From positions 59,335 through 123,334 of the forward strand of contig MPMX01000006.1 of assembly GCA_002238725.1 (NCBI GenBank): a stretch of 64,000 nucleotides of DNA, read 5' to 3'. Source of the DNA: Rhodospirillaceae bacterium bin65. GTDB taxonomy: Bacteria; Pseudomonadota; Alphaproteobacteria; Bin65. The stretch's first letter is position 1. The number at the start of each line of letters is the position of its first letter. Of this stretch, positions 52,488-62,147 are shown one piece after another. Under the pieces are notes generated by a model. That model was not told the origin of the DNA. It searched no databases and saw only the letters and a list, made by a program, of their open reading frames with translations. The translations under genes were made by a program, and so were the position numbers.

Positions 52488-53117
52488 ATGTCAGCCGGAA
52501 CCTCCGATCCCGAAACCGTCGGCGTTTTGCTGGCCGGCGGCCGGGCGCGCCGCATGGGCGGCGGCGACAAGTGCCTGCGTCCGCTGGCCGGGCGGCCGCT
52601 GCTTGCCCATGTCGTCGAGCGTGTGGCGCCCCAGGTCGATCGCCTGGTCCTGAACGCCAACGGCGATCCGGCCCGCTTCGCCGGTTTCGGCCTGCCGGTC
52701 GCCGCGGATCTGCTGCCCGGCGCGCTCGGCCCGCTCGCCGGCGTGCTGACCGGCATGGCCTGGGCCGCCGGCAGCGCGCCCGATGCCCGCTGGATTCTGA
52801 CCGTGGCGACGGATGCGCCCTTCCTGCCGGCGGACCTCGCTGCGCGCCTGCACGCCGCGGTCCGGCGCGACGATGCCGACATGGCCTGCGCGGCATCCGG
52901 CGGGCGTCATCATCCGGTGATCGGCCTGTGGCCGGTCGGCCGGCGCAGCGCGCTGGAAGCCGCCTTGCGCGACGAGGGGGTTTCCAAGGTCGACCGCTGG
53001 ACGGCGCGCTACCGCCTGGCCGTGGCCGAATTCGACGCCGGCCCGCCGGACCCCTTCTTCAACGCCAACCGGCCCGAAGACCTGGAGACGGCGGAGAAAT
53101 TGCTGGCTGGCGAATGA
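52488..53117 (+). CDS. mobA: Molybdenum cofactor guanylyltransferase
   Basis: The protein is 209 residues. The nucleotide-binding N-terminus VGVLLAGGRARRMGGGDKCLRPLAGRPLL (quoted in part: LLAGGRARRMGGGDK) is diagnostic, followed by LVLNANGDPARF, LPGALGPLAGVLTGM and TVATDAPFLP. It attaches GMP to Mo-molybdopterin to give the bis-MGD cofactor of DMSO-reductase-family enzymes. It stands alone, convergent with the VOC-cupin gene. Confidence 0.9.
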   Translation: MSAGTSDPETVGVLLAGGRARRMGGGDKCLRPLAGRPLLAHVVERVAPQVDRLVLNANGDPARFAGFGLPVAADLLPGALGPLAGVLTGMAWAAGSAPDARWILTVATDAPFLPADLAARLHAAVRRDDADMACAASGGRHHPVIGLWPVGRRSALEAALRDEGVSKVDRWTARYRLAVAEFDAGPPDPFFNANRPEDLETAEKLLAGE

Positions 53118-53131
53118 GGCGGGTTGGCGCC

Positions 53132-54196
53132 CTACGGCAGCCGGACCCGGAGCAGTTCCAGCGGGCCCGAGGCCGCGCTTATGCGGAAGGGCAGGTCCTT
53201 TGGCAGCGTGAAGCAATCGCCTGCCGCCAGGTCCTGCGCTTCCCCGCCGTCGACGGCGAGCGTCATGCGGCCTTCCAGCACGAAATGGAACAGGAATTCG
53301 CCGGCGTGGCGGGCCGCGACGTCGATGCCTTCCAGCGACTGCCGAAGGACGGAGACCTCGGCCAGGCCAGCGGTCGCATCCGCTATGCCGAGGTCGCGCG
53401 CCTCGAAGCCGGCCATGTCCGATGCCGTCCAGTCGGCCTCTTCCGCCCGGTGCAGGACGAAGCGCTGGCCGCCGAAATCCCGCGCCGGCAGGTGGCGGCC
53501 GGTCGGCAGGGGCAGGTCGTGGTCGAGCAGGGTCATGTGGTTGGCCGGACAGCCGATCTCGACCACTTCCAGCCCGTCCGAGCATTCCAGCACCCGGTGG
53601 CGGATCTCCGGCGGCTGGAGCACGCAATCCCCCGGCCCCATGACGAAAGGCTCGCCCTGGTCCTCGTAGACCAGCCGGACCCAGCCCTTATAATTGTAGA
53701 TCATCTGGAAGCGGATCTTGTGGAAATGGACATTGTCCGGCACCGGTCCGCCGTCCGGGATGCGGATGTGCGAGGCGATGAAGCGCCCGCCCTCGCGCTG
53801 CGGGATCAGGTCGCGATAGAGCATGCCGGCCCGGCCGACGCCCCAGCCGCCGTCGCTGTCCGCTTTCACGATGGTAAGAGCCTGGTCCAGCGGCGGCAGG
53901 TCGAGAGGCGGCTCGGCGTCGACGACCGTAACGGTTGCGCCGTTGGGCGCCGTGACTTCCCGCGCGCCGTTCAGCAGCGTCGATGGCTCGCTGCTCGCAA
54001 TCCGCAGCTGCGGCGGCGGGCCTTCGGCATCCCGGTCCAGCCGCAGCCGGAGCCCGTACCCGGACAGGCTGGCGACCGCCGGATCGTCCGCCGGATGGAT
54101 GGCGTCGAGCCGGAAGCCGAGGGTTTCCCGGAAGAAGGCGAGCGCGGCGTCGAAATCCGGGCTCGGCAGAACTACTTCGGCGGTCGATGCGGTCAT
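53132..54196 (-). CDS. VOC-cupin-cupin fusion protein
   Basis: The protein is 354 residues. Residues 1-95 look like a glyoxalase/VOC half (AEVVLPSPDFDAALAFFRETLGF, GYGLRLRLDR). Residues about 130-230 are a first cupin (HIRIPDGGPVPDNVHFHKIR; MGPGDCVLQPPEIRHRVLE). Residues about 265-354 are a second cupin (EFLFHFVLEGRMTLAV; LAAGDCFTLPKDLPF). The combination suggests a metal-dependent dioxygenase, isomerase or sensor of a small carbonyl compound, but I cannot assign a reaction. It is followed downstream by mobA in convergence and preceded seven bases upstream by a DUF2817 peptidase, likely one transcript. Confidence 0.72.
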   Translation of the reverse strand: MTASTAEVVLPSPDFDAALAFFRETLGFRLDAIHPADDPAVASLSGYGLRLRLDRDAEGPPPQLRIASSEPSTLLNGAREVTAPNGATVTVVDAEPPLDLPPLDQALTIVKADSDGGWGVGRAGMLYRDLIPQREGGRFIASHIRIPDGGPVPDNVHFHKIRFQMIYNYKGWVRLVYEDQGEPFVMGPGDCVLQPPEIRHRVLECSDGLEVVEIGCPANHMTLLDHDLPLPTGRHLPARDFGGQRFVLHRAEEADWTASDMAGFEARDLGIADATAGLAEVSVLRQSLEGIDVAARHAGEFLFHFVLEGRMTLAVDGGEAQDLAAGDCFTLPKDLPFRISAASGPLELLRVRLP

Positions 54197-54203
54197 GATG
54201 TGT

Positions 54204-55316
54204 CTATCCTGCCAGACCGGCGGCGGCCTGGCGCATGACCCGGTCCGCCGTCGCCCAGATCATGGCTTTCCATTCCGGTTCGTCGCCGTAGAAGGCGTCG
54301 CGGATCTGGCGCTTGATCGCCTTGCCTTCTTCCGAAGCCGGATCGCCGTAGAGATGCACCCAGTTGTCCGCGCGCAGGGCTTCGAGAACCTCGTATACCG
54401 GCCTGGTGCCGTATTCCAGCGCGACGGTCGTCACCTCGGTCTCCCGCGCGACTCCGTCGAACGCGTTCTCCATCGAGCCGGTCACGACGGCGGAGAGACT
54501 GTCGTTCTTTTCCGGCGATTTCACCTCGTCGCCATACCAGAGGCGCGCCCGCTCCGCGCCGGCCCCGTCGGCGCCTTCGACGCTGATGATCTCGCAGGCG
54601 CCATAGTCGCCGAGGCCGGTGTGAAAATCCAGATGGGCGACCCGGCCGGCGCCCCGGCAATGCGCTTCGACGATCTCGCGCCAGGTCCGGGCCGACCAGG
54701 AGAGCGCCCGCCCGCCGTAAAACAGGCCGTCGGGATAGTCGTACTGGCCGCCGCTCACCGCCTCCTGAAAGGCGAACAGGCCGTGCTCGTTGATATAGGC
54801 GGCGATGGCGGCGTCGGCGGTCTCGCGCCCCGGCCCGTGCCAGTCGCGCGGCGTCAGCAGGCCGTGGATCCCGGCGTATCTCGGATTGGCCGGATGGCCG
54901 GCGCCGTGATCCAGATTGTTGCGGTTGAGGTCGATATTGTCTTCCGTCACCCGGCGCAGCCAGGCGAAGCCGTAGGGGTTGATGGCGTGGACCAGAACCA
55001 GGGCGCAGCCCGCCGGCAGGAGACGGTATGCGCCGGTCTCCAGCATCCCGATCTGGCAGCCGGAGCCGCAGAAACCCTCGACGCCATGGGTGCCGGACGA
55101 GGCGATCAGCACCCCGGCCGCCTCGCCCGGCGCCGGGCCGAGCCTTGCGACGTCGGTCGTCAGGTCGCCGCCGTCGGGCTGCCGGGCGTTGGGATTGCGG
55201 TACGCGAAAAGCGCTGCGCCGGCCCGTTCCGCCGCTGCGCGGAATTTCGCGCGCGCTTCGTCATAGTCGGCGGAAAACCAGATTTCGGGCACGGACTCGG
55301 ACAGGTTCATCGACAT
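54204..55316 (-). CDS. DUF2817 family M14-like metallopeptidase
   Basis: The protein is 370 residues. Zinc-carboxypeptidase-like ligands are SGTHGVEGF (His and Glu, about 73-81) and HLDFHTGLG (His, about 218-226). VHAINPYGFAWLRRVTEDNIDLNRNN is the conserved substrate region (quoted in part: NPYGFAWLRRVTEDNIDLNR). VALEYGTRP carries the likely catalytic glutamate. There is no signal peptide, so it is probably cytoplasmic. The substrate is unknown; a role in peptide or N-acyl amino acid turnover is guesswork. It is 7 bp upstream of the VOC-cupin gene. Confidence 0.8.
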   Translation of the reverse strand: MSMNLSESVPEIWFSADYDEARAKFRAAAERAGAALFAYRNPNARQPDGGDLTTDVARLGPAPGEAAGVLIASSGTHGVEGFCGSGCQIGMLETGAYRLLPAGCALVLVHAINPYGFAWLRRVTEDNIDLNRNNLDHGAGHPANPRYAGIHGLLTPRDWHGPGRETADAAIAAYINEHGLFAFQEAVSGGQYDYPDGLFYGGRALSWSARTWREIVEAHCRGAGRVAHLDFHTGLGDYGACEIISVEGADGAGAERARLWYGDEVKSPEKNDSLSAVVTGSMENAFDGVARETEVTTVALEYGTRPVYEVLEALRADNWVHLYGDPASEEGKAIKRQIRDAFYGDEPEWKAMIWATADRVMRQAAAGLAG

Positions 55317-55411
55317 CCAGATTGTGTTATGATCGAGACGGCAGATGCGGCCCCATTAGGGACCAGAACCGGCGGGCGCTCAATGCCCGCCCGTGTAGCG
55401 GACAGGGATCG

Positions 55412-56344
55412 ATGGACGCAGACGGATCGCCGCAACGGACGCCGGACCATCGCGAAGTCGTCGGCCGGCTGGGCCGCGACCAGCGGCGTGAGCTCTTGCA
55501 GCGCTCCGACCGCAAGGGCCTCGCCCACCTCGCCGGCCATCTCGCCGCGCTTGGCGCCACCGGCTGTCTCATCGCCCTTCAAGTGCCCGGCTGGCCCATC
55601 CTGCTGCCGCTCCACGGCATCCTGCTGGTCTTCCTGTTCTGCCTGCAGCACGAGGCCGTCCACAAGACTCCGTTCCGCAGCGCCGGCCTGAACGCGGCGT
55701 CGGGCTGGGGCGCCGGGCTGGTCAATCTGCTGCCGCCGGTCTGGTTCCACCATTTCCACATGGACCATCACCGCTACACCCATGATCCCGAGCGGGACCC
55801 CGAACTGGCCCGGCCGCTGCCGCGGACGAAGGCCGGCCTCGCCTGGCTGATTGCCGGCGGCCCGTATTTCACCAGCCAGGTCCGCACGCTGCTGGTCAAC
55901 GCCGCCGGCCGCAACCGCGACGGATTCGTGCCGCCAGCGGCCCGCGCCGCCGTGGTCTGGGAAGCCCGCTCCTTCCTTGCCGTCTATCTGGCTGCGGCGG
56001 CGGTTTCTATCCTGGCCGGCAGCGCGGCGCTGCTGTGGCTCTGGGTGGTCCCGGCGTTCCTCGGGCAGCCCTTCCTGCGCCTGTATCTGCTGGCCGAGCA
56101 CACCGGCTGCCCGCATGTCGCGAACATGCTGGAGAACACGCGCACCACCTTCACCAGCCTGCTGGTGCGGTTCGTCGCCTGGAACATGCCCTACCATGTC
56201 GAGCACCACGCCTATCCGGCCGTGCCGTTCCACAGGCTGCCGGCGTTCCATGCGGTCTTGCGCGACCATCTGAGCGTCACGGCGGACGGCTACCGGGCGG
56301 CGACGCGGGCCACGACCGGCGCCATCCTGCGCGGCGAGGCGTGA
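55412..56344 (+). CDS. Membrane fatty-acid desaturase family protein
   Basis: The protein is 310 residues from ATG 55412. The three histidine boxes of the di-iron membrane desaturase/hydroxylase family are present: HEAVH (about 75), HMDHH (about 110) and HVEHH (about 270). Four or more hydrophobic segments surround them. Such enzymes desaturate or hydroxylate fatty acyl chains, carotenoids or alkanes in the inner membrane using O2. It is divergent from the DUF2817 gene, separated by 95 bp. Confidence 0.85.
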   Translation: MDADGSPQRTPDHREVVGRLGRDQRRELLQRSDRKGLAHLAGHLAALGATGCLIALQVPGWPILLPLHGILLVFLFCLQHEAVHKTPFRSAGLNAASGWGAGLVNLLPPVWFHHFHMDHHRYTHDPERDPELARPLPRTKAGLAWLIAGGPYFTSQVRTLLVNAAGRNRDGFVPPAARAAVVWEARSFLAVYLAAAAVSILAGSAALLWLWVVPAFLGQPFLRLYLLAEHTGCPHVANMLENTRTTFTSLLVRFVAWNMPYHVEHHAYPAVPFHRLPAFHAVLRDHLSVTADGYRAATRATTGAILRGEA

Positions 56345-56368
56345 CCGCGGCATAGACGGCCCGGTTCG

Positions 56369-56397
56369 TTGACAGGTTCGGGCGCCCCCCCTATCTG
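56369..56397 (+). promoter_or_regulatory. Putative secA promoter
   Basis: TTGACA (56369-56374), 17 bp, TATCTG (56392-56397), about 105 bp before the secA ATG. Confidence 0.6.
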
Positions 56398-56502
56398 TGA
56401 TTGATCCGGTTTCACGCCGCAGCCCACCCGCTTCGAAGGCTCCATTCGCCCGCTTTTCGACCGGCCGGGCGCAACGCTTTACCTGTTTCAGGAACGCCCT
56501 TC

Positions 56503-59313
56503 ATGTTCGGCAATCTCGCCCGGAAATTTCTCGGCTCGGCCAACGAACGCTACATCGGCCGCGTTCAGCCCCTGATCGACCGGATCAACGGCCTGGAGCC
56601 CGAGATGCAGGCGCTGTCGGACGCGGAGCTGGCGGCCCGCACCGGCTGGCTCAAGCAGCGTTACGAGAATGGCGAGGCGCTGGACGACCTGCTGGTCGAC
56701 GCCTTCGCCACGGTCCGCGAAGCGGCCTGGCGCACCCTGGGCGAGCGGCATTTCGATGTGCAGTTGATCGGCGGCACCATCCTGCACCGGGGCATGATCG
56801 CCGAGATGAAGACCGGCGAGGGCAAGACGCTGGTCGCGACCCTGCCGGTCTATCTGAACGCGCTGGAGGGCAAGGGCGTCCATGTCGTCACCGTCAACGA
56901 CTATCTCGCGCAGCGCGATGCCGAATGGATGGGCCAGGTCTACAAGTTCCTGGGCCTCACAGTCGGTTGCATCACCAACGAGCTGAACGACGACGAGCGC
57001 CGCGAGGCCTATGGCTGCGACGTCACCTACGGCACCAACAACGAGTACGGTTTCGACTATCTCCGCGACAACATGAAGTTCGACCTGGAGGAGATGGTCC
57101 AGCGGCCGTTCAACTTCGCGATCGTCGACGAGGTCGATTCGATCCTGATCGACGAGGCGCGCACGCCGCTCATCATCTCCGGCCCGACCGACGACACCTC
57201 GGAGCTGTATATCGCGGTCGACAAAGTCATCCCGGGCCTGGTGCCGGACGATTACGAGATCGACGAAAAGCAGAAGACCGTCGCGCTGACCGACGCCGGC
57301 AACGAGCATCTGGAAGCCCTGCTGGCCGAAGCCGGGCTGCTCGGCGGCCACGACCTGTACGAAATGCAGAATGTCAGCGTCGTCCACCACGCCAACCAGG
57401 CGCTGCGCGCGCACAAACTGTTCCGCCGCGATACCGACTATATCGTCAAGAACAACCAGGTCATCATCATCGACGAGTTTACCGGCCGCATGATGGAGGG
57501 CCGGCGCTATTCGGAAGGGCTGCACCAGGCGCTCGAGGCCAAGGAAGGCGTCGAGATTCAGACGGAAAACCAGACCGTCGCGTCGATCACCTTCCAGAAC
57601 TATTTCCGCATGTATCCGAAGCTGGCCGGCATGACCGGCACGGCGATGACCGAAGCGGCGGAATTCATCGACATCTACAAGCTGGAAGTCGTCGATGTGC
57701 CGACCAACGTGGCGGTGGAGCGCGTCGACGAGGACGACGAGGTCTACCGGACCGGCGAGGAGCGCGATGCCGCCGTCCTCGACCTGATCGAGGATTGCTC
57801 GAAGCGCGGCCAGCCCACCCTGGTCGGCACGGTGAGCATCGAGAAGTCCGAACTGCTGGCCGAGAAGCTCGGCACGAAGAGCATTCCGCACCAGGTGCTG
57901 AACGCCAGGCACCACGAGCGCGAAGCCTTTATCATCGCCCAGGGCGGCGAGCCGGGCGCGGTGACCATCGCCACCAACATGGCCGGCCGCGGCACCGATA
58001 TCCGGCTGGGCGGCAACGCCGACATGCGCATCGTGCAGGAACTGGGCGACCTGCCGGAGGGCCCGGAGCGCGACGCCAAAGAGGCCGAAATCCGCGCCGA
58101 CGTCGAGGAGAAGAAGAAGAAGGTGGTGGCCGCCGGCGGCCTGTTCGTCATCGCCACGGAGCGGCATGAGAGCCGGCGCATCGACAACCAGCTGCGCGGC
58201 CGTTCGGGCCGTCAGGGCGATCCCGGCAATTCGCGCTTCTTCCTGTCCCTCCAGGACGACCTGATGCGCATCTTCGGCTCGGAACGCATGGACGGCTGGC
58301 TCCAGCGCCTGGGCCTGAAGGAAGGCGAGGCGGTCGTCCACGGCTGGATCAACAAGGCCGTCGAGCGCGCTCAGCGCAAGGTCGAGGAGCGCAACTACGA
58401 AATCCGCAAGAATCTCCTGAAGTTCGACGACGTGATGAACGATCAGCGCAAGGTGATCTACGCCCAGCGCATCGGCATCATGAAAACCGACGACGTCTCG
58501 GAGACGATCCGGGGATATCGCGAGGAGGCGATCGAGGCAATCGTCGAGGACGCGATCCCCGAGGGCGCCTACGCCGAGCAGTGGGATATCGACAGCCTCT
58601 ACAATCGCACCCTGGGAGTCTTCGGCCTCGACCTGCCGGTCCGCGACTGGGCGGCCGAGGAAGGCATCGCCGACCAGGAAATCTACGAGCGCATCCTCGA
58701 GGCCGTGAACCGGCGCATGGCGGAAAAGACGGCGTCCTATTCGCCGGAGCTGATGCGCCTCGCCGAAAAGAGCGTTCTGCTGCAGATTCTCGACCAGCAA
58801 TGGAAGGAGCACCTGCTCCAGCTCGACCATCTTCGCCAGGCGGTGAACCTGCGCGCCTACGGCCAGAAGGACCCGCTGATCGAATACAAGCGCGAAGCCT
58901 TCGACATGTTCCAGGTCATGCTTTCCGGCCTCAAGGAAACCACGGTCGGCGCGCTCTCCCATCTGGAGATCGAGCTGGACGCCGATCCGGAGAGCCTGCT
59001 GCCCCAGGACGGCAGCGCCGAATGGGAACAGTCCGGCCCGGGCATGGGCGACGATCTCGCGCCCTTCGGCCTGCCGCCGCTCGGATCGCTCGAAGACATG
59101 GCGCGCATGGCCGGCATGGACCTGGACGCGCTGGAGCCCGAACCCGAATACGCCACCAACGGCAACGGCGGCGTGATCGCGCCGGTCCGCACCCGCAAGG
59201 CCGCTTCCAACGTCGATCCGGGCAATCCGGCGACCTGGGGCAAGGTCTCGCGCAACGCGGCCTGCCCGTGCGGTTCGGGGAAAAAGTACAAGCACTGCCA
59301 CGGCCGGGCCTGA
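56503..59313 (+). CDS. secA: Preprotein translocase ATPase SecA
   Basis: The protein is 936 residues from ATG 56503 ([11 protein letters not shown]). Walker [13 protein letters not shown] (about 102-113), DEAD-like [15 protein letters not shown] (about 207-221), [10 protein letters not shown] and [11 protein letters not shown] of the second ATPase domain, and a C-terminal zinc-binding SEC-C tail [13 protein letters not shown]. It drives secretion through SecYEG at the inner membrane. Length and motif order are normal. A tandem 13-bp repeat array starts four bases after its stop. Confidence 0.97.
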   Translation: MFGNLARKFLGSANERYIGRVQPLIDRINGLEPEMQALSDAELAARTGWLKQRYENGEALDDLLVDAFATVREAAWRTLGERHFDVQLIGGTILHRGMIAEMKTGEGKTLVATLPVYLNALEGKGVHVVTVNDYLAQRDAEWMGQVYKFLGLTVGCITNELNDDERREAYGCDVTYGTNNEYGFDYLRDNMKFDLEEMVQRPFNFAIVDEVDSILIDEARTPLIISGPTDDTSELYIAVDKVIPGLVPDDYEIDEKQKTVALTDAGNEHLEALLAEAGLLGGHDLYEMQNVSVVHHANQALRAHKLFRRDTDYIVKNNQVIIIDEFTGRMMEGRRYSEGLHQALEAKEGVEIQTENQTVASITFQNYFRMYPKLAGMTGTAMTEAAEFIDIYKLEVVDVPTNVAVERVDEDDEVYRTGEERDAAVLDLIEDCSKRGQPTLVGTVSIEKSELLAEKLGTKSIPHQVLNARHHEREAFIIAQGGEPGAVTIATNMAGRGTDIRLGGNADMRIVQELGDLPEGPERDAKEAEIRADVEEKKKKVVAAGGLFVIATERHESRRIDNQLRGRSGRQGDPGNSRFFLSLQDDLMRIFGSERMDGWLQRLGLKEGEAVVHGWINKAVERAQRKVEERNYEIRKNLLKFDDVMNDQRKVIYAQRIGIMKTDDVSETIRGYREEAIEAIVEDAIPEGAYAEQWDIDSLYNRTLGVFGLDLPVRDWAAEEGIADQEIYERILEAVNRRMAEKTASYSPELMRLAEKSVLLQILDQQWKEHLLQLDHLRQAVNLRAYGQKDPLIEYKREAFDMFQVMLSGLKETTVGALSHLEIELDADPESLLPQDGSAEWEQSGPGMGDDLAPFGLPPLGSLEDMARMAGMDLDALEPEPEYATNGNGGVIAPVRTRKAASNVDPGNPATWGKVSRNAACPCGSGKKYKHCHGRA

Positions 59314-59317
59314 CGAA

Positions 59318-59408
59318 CCGCGTCTCGAAGCCCGTTCTCAAAGCCGCGTCTCGAAGCCGCGTCTCGAAGCCCCGTCTCGAAGCCCCGTCTCGAAACCCCG
59401 TCTCGAAG
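59318..59408. repeat. Tandem 13-bp repeat, seven copies
   Basis: Seven consecutive 13-mers of the form CCGCGTCTCGAAG / CCCCGTCTCGAAG, nearly identical except unit 2 (CCCGTTCTCAAAG), directly after the secA stop. The unit is the arm sequence of the dispersed CTTCGAGACG palindromes. No spacer diversity, so it is not CRISPR. Confidence 0.92.
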
Positions 59409-59508
59409 GACAGCGCCACCCGCGCCGCCGGAAGGGCGGCCTGCGGGCTTGCCATGCGGCCGTCAGGAGTGACAGGATTCGGGGATCCCAGCGGGAAGGA
59501 GCCTCGCC

Positions 59509-60348
59509 ATGTTTTCGCGCCGCCGTTTTCTGGCAACCTCGGCCGCGGCGACGCTGCTGCCTTCGGCGGCCCGCGCCGTCGGCGCGCCGATGCCGATTTT
59601 CGACGCCCATATCCATTTCAGCCACGATGCGGCGGAGCGCCATTCCGTCGAGGAGGCCGTCGCGATTTTCGAACGGGCGGGTCTCAAGCGGGCGCTGGTG
59701 TCGAGCTCGGGCGACGCCGGCACCCGCGCCCTCTACGCCGCGGCGCCCGACCTGGTCCTGCCCAGCCTGCGCCCCTATCGCAGGCGCGGCGAGATCAGCC
59801 GCTGGGTCGACGATCCGTCGGTGATCGATTTCCTGGAAGACCGCCTCAAGCGGTTCCGCTGGGTCGCGGTCGGCGAATTCCATCTGTTCGCCGGGCAGAT
59901 GGAAAAGGCCGTGGCGCGGCGCATGATCGAACTGGCGCGGGAGCACAATCTTCTGCTGCACGCCCACTCCGACACCGGCGCCGTCGACGGGATATTCGCC
60001 CAATGGCCGGACGCTCGGGTGCTGTGGGCCCACGCCGGCTTCGACGGTCCCGATATTGTCGGCCCGATGCTGGAGAAACACCCGAACCTGTGGACCGATC
60101 TGGCCTTCCGCAGCGAACACGCCCACGGCGGGCGGGTCGACGACGACTGGCGCAGCCTGTTCGCCGCTTTCCCCGACCGGATCATGGTCGGCACCGACAC
60201 CTTCACCCCGGAACGCTGGCACTATGTCGTCGAACACGCCGGCTGGACCCGGGAATGGCTGCGCGACCTGCCGCCGGACCTAGCCGAAAAAATCGCCTGG
60301 CGCAACGGCGAGGCGATGATCCGGCCCCACCTGGCGCAGCTGCGCTAA
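59509..60348 (+). CDS. Tat-exported amidohydrolase-family protein
   Basis: The protein is 279 residues from ATG 59509 behind GAAGGAG. The N-terminus is a twin-arginine signal, SRRRFLATSAAATLLPSAARA (in part: RRRFLATSAAATLLPSA). The mature part is a TIM-barrel metal hydrolase: FDAHIHFS (HxH), GEFHLF, LLLHAHSDTGA, LWAHAGFDG and VGTDTFTPERWH, the usual ligands of amidohydrolase_2. The reaction is unknown. Followed seven bases later by a FixH/YtkA-like gene. Confidence 0.82.
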   Translation: MFSRRRFLATSAAATLLPSAARAVGAPMPIFDAHIHFSHDAAERHSVEEAVAIFERAGLKRALVSSSGDAGTRALYAAAPDLVLPSLRPYRRRGEISRWVDDPSVIDFLEDRLKRFRWVAVGEFHLFAGQMEKAVARRMIELAREHNLLLHAHSDTGAVDGIFAQWPDARVLWAHAGFDGPDIVGPMLEKHPNLWTDLAFRSEHAHGGRVDDDWRSLFAAFPDRIMVGTDTFTPERWHYVVEHAGWTREWLRDLPPDLAEKIAWRNGEAMIRPHLAQLR

Positions 60349-60354
60349 CGCGCG

Positions 60355-60765
60355 ATGGCCCGGCGGCGCCAGCGCGGGCCGGCTTTCGCGGCGGCTCTTG
60401 CGCTCGTCCTGGCCGCCGCCGGCGCGAACGCCTGCGAGCGGCCGCAGGACTGGACCGGCGGCAGCAAGATCGCCGGAAAGACCTGGACCGTGTGGTGGCA
60501 GTCCGCTCCGGCCGCCATCCCGGTCGGCGCCCATTTTTCCCTTCGCTTCCGGCTCTGCGGGCCGCCGGTCCGGCAGGTCAAGGTGCGCGGCTGGATGCCG
60601 GACCATCGGCACGGCATGAACTACCGGCCCGGCGTCACCCTCGCCGGCCGGTCGGGCACGGCGGCAGGCCTGATGTTCCACATGCCGGGCCGATGGCAGC
60701 TCATCTTCGATATTGCCGGCGCAGCCGGCCGCGAGAAGCTGACGGCCGAAATGGTGCTGGAGTGA
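60355..60765 (+). CDS. Exported FixH/YtkA-like protein
   Basis: The protein is 136 residues. A signal peptide (about 1-26: FAAALALVLAAAGANA) precedes a small beta-rich domain with RGWMPDHRHGMNYRPGV and LMFHMPGRWQL. The His/Met cluster is the pattern of FixH/YtkA-like periplasmic domains that are thought to bind copper or interact with cytochromes. It lies between the Tat amidohydrolase and a MauG-like dihaem protein, which strengthens a redox-linked role. Function unproven. Confidence 0.65.
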   Translation: MARRRQRGPAFAAALALVLAAAGANACERPQDWTGGSKIAGKTWTVWWQSAPAAIPVGAHFSLRFRLCGPPVRQVKVRGWMPDHRHGMNYRPGVTLAGRSGTAAGLMFHMPGRWQLIFDIAGAAGREKLTAEMVLE

Positions 60766-60882
60766 AACGGGGGTTCGGCATCGGCCGTGTCTTGCCGCCG
60801 ACCGATCCGGTATCGGCCGCCATTCGTCACCGATCGTCGTTTCGTCCGAAGCCGCGCGAAGGGTGGCGGAGCGGAGGAATGC

Positions 60883-60924
60883 CGGAAGGGAATTGGCGGA
60901 AGGGAATTGGCGGAAGGGAATTGG
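60883..60924. repeat. Tandem 14-bp repeat, three copies
   Basis: CGGAAGGGAATTGG repeats perfectly three times (60883, 60897, 60911) just before the MauG-like gene; a fourth partial copy (CGGAA) follows. The unit contains AAGGGA, so it could supply extra ribosome-binding-like sequence, but the array ends about 33 bp from the ATG. Confidence 0.85.
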
Positions 60925-60956
60925 CGGAACTGGGCGCACCAATCAGCCACTGCCAA

Positions 60957-62147
60957 ATGACTGATATCGTTAAACTGTTCGCAGTCGCATTCTGCATACA
61001 AATAATCCTGGGCGCGCTTCCGGCCGGGGCCGTCGACTTTACGGCCGCGGAACAGCGGAAAATCCTGCGCCACGGCCCGTGGCCGCCGCCGGCGCCGCCC
61101 GATCCCAGCAACCGGGTCTCCGGCGCCCCCGCCGCGGCCGCCTTCGGCCGGGTGCTGTTCTTCGATACCCGCCTGTCGGTTTCCGGCGCGATCTCCTGCG
61201 CAACCTGCCACCGGCCGGAGACGGGCTGGACCGACGGCCTTGCGCGCAGCCGCGGTCAGCGGGCGGTCGACCGCAACGCGCTCAGCCTGTTCAACCTGCG
61301 TTTCAACCGCTGGTTCGGCTGGGACGGCGCGCAGGATACGCTGTGGGCGCAGAATCTGCGGCCCTTGCTCGACGCGCGCGAAATGGGCATCGGCGCGGCC
61401 GGCGCGGCGCGGCTGGTCCGCGCCGACCGCAGCCTCTCCTGCGGTTACCGGCGCGCCTTCGGTGCTGCGCCCGGCGCCGACGACGAACGCGTCTTCGTCG
61501 ATCTCGGCAAGGCGCTGGCCGCGTTCCTGGAGACCCTGGTCACCGGCCGCACGCCGTTCGACGATTTCCGCGACGCGCTCGCCCGCAACGACGCCGCCGG
61601 CCAGGCCCGCTATCCGGCCGCCGCAAAGCGCGGCCTGCGCCTGTTCGTCGGCCGGGGCAACTGCGCCTTCTGCCACTTCGGCCCGGCCTTCGCCAACGGC
61701 GAGTTCGCCGATGCCGGCGTGGCGCATTTCGCCGGATCCGGCCGCGCCGATCCCGGCCGCTTCGGCGGCATCCGGAAATTGCGCAAGAGCCCCTATACGT
61801 TGCTCGGCCGCTTCAACGACGATCCGGCGCGCACCACTGCCGTCAAGACCCGCCATGTCCGCCTGGCCCACAGCAACTTCGGCGAATTCCGCGTGCCGGG
61901 CCTGCGCAACGCGGCGCTCACCGCGCCCTACATGCACGCCGGCAGCCTGAAGACGCTCGCCGACGTCGTCCGCCACTATTCGACCCTCGATGAGGAACGG
62001 CTGCACGCCGGAGGCGAACGGATCCTGCGCCGGCTCGACCTGAGCGCCCGGGAACAGGCCGACCTGGTGGCGTTTCTGGAGAGCCTGACGGAAGCGGAAC
62101 CGCGCCGCGACGGTGGGATCGATACCGAAGTTCCGCCCTGCCGGTAG
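60957..62147 (+). CDS. Dihaem cytochrome c peroxidase/MauG-like protein
   Basis: The protein is 396 residues from ATG 60957. A signal peptide (about 1-25) is followed by two c-haem motifs: CATCH at 81-85 and CAFCH at 236-240, spaced as in the bacterial peroxidase/MauG family. FGRVLFFDTRLSVSG before the first haem and NFGEFRVPGLRNAALTAPYMHAG (in part: FRVPGLRNAALTAPYMHAG) after the second are typical. It acts in the periplasm as a peroxidase or in post-translational oxidation of a partner. Preceded by the FixH/YtkA-like gene, 191 bp away. Confidence 0.87.
   Translation: MTDIVKLFAVAFCIQIILGALPAGAVDFTAAEQRKILRHGPWPPPAPPDPSNRVSGAPAAAAFGRVLFFDTRLSVSGAISCATCHRPETGWTDGLARSRGQRAVDRNALSLFNLRFNRWFGWDGAQDTLWAQNLRPLLDAREMGIGAAGAARLVRADRSLSCGYRRAFGAAPGADDERVFVDLGKALAAFLETLVTGRTPFDDFRDALARNDAAGQARYPAAAKRGLRLFVGRGNCAFCHFGPAFANGEFADAGVAHFAGSGRADPGRFGGIRKLRKSPYTLLGRFNDDPARTTAVKTRHVRLAHSNFGEFRVPGLRNAALTAPYMHAGSLKTLADVVRHYSTLDEERLHAGGERILRRLDLSAREQADLVAFLESLTEAEPRRDGGIDTEVPPCR

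Noticed and set aside
59318..59408. CRISPR array
   Set aside because: The 13-bp units are contiguous with no spacers and no cas genes are nearby.
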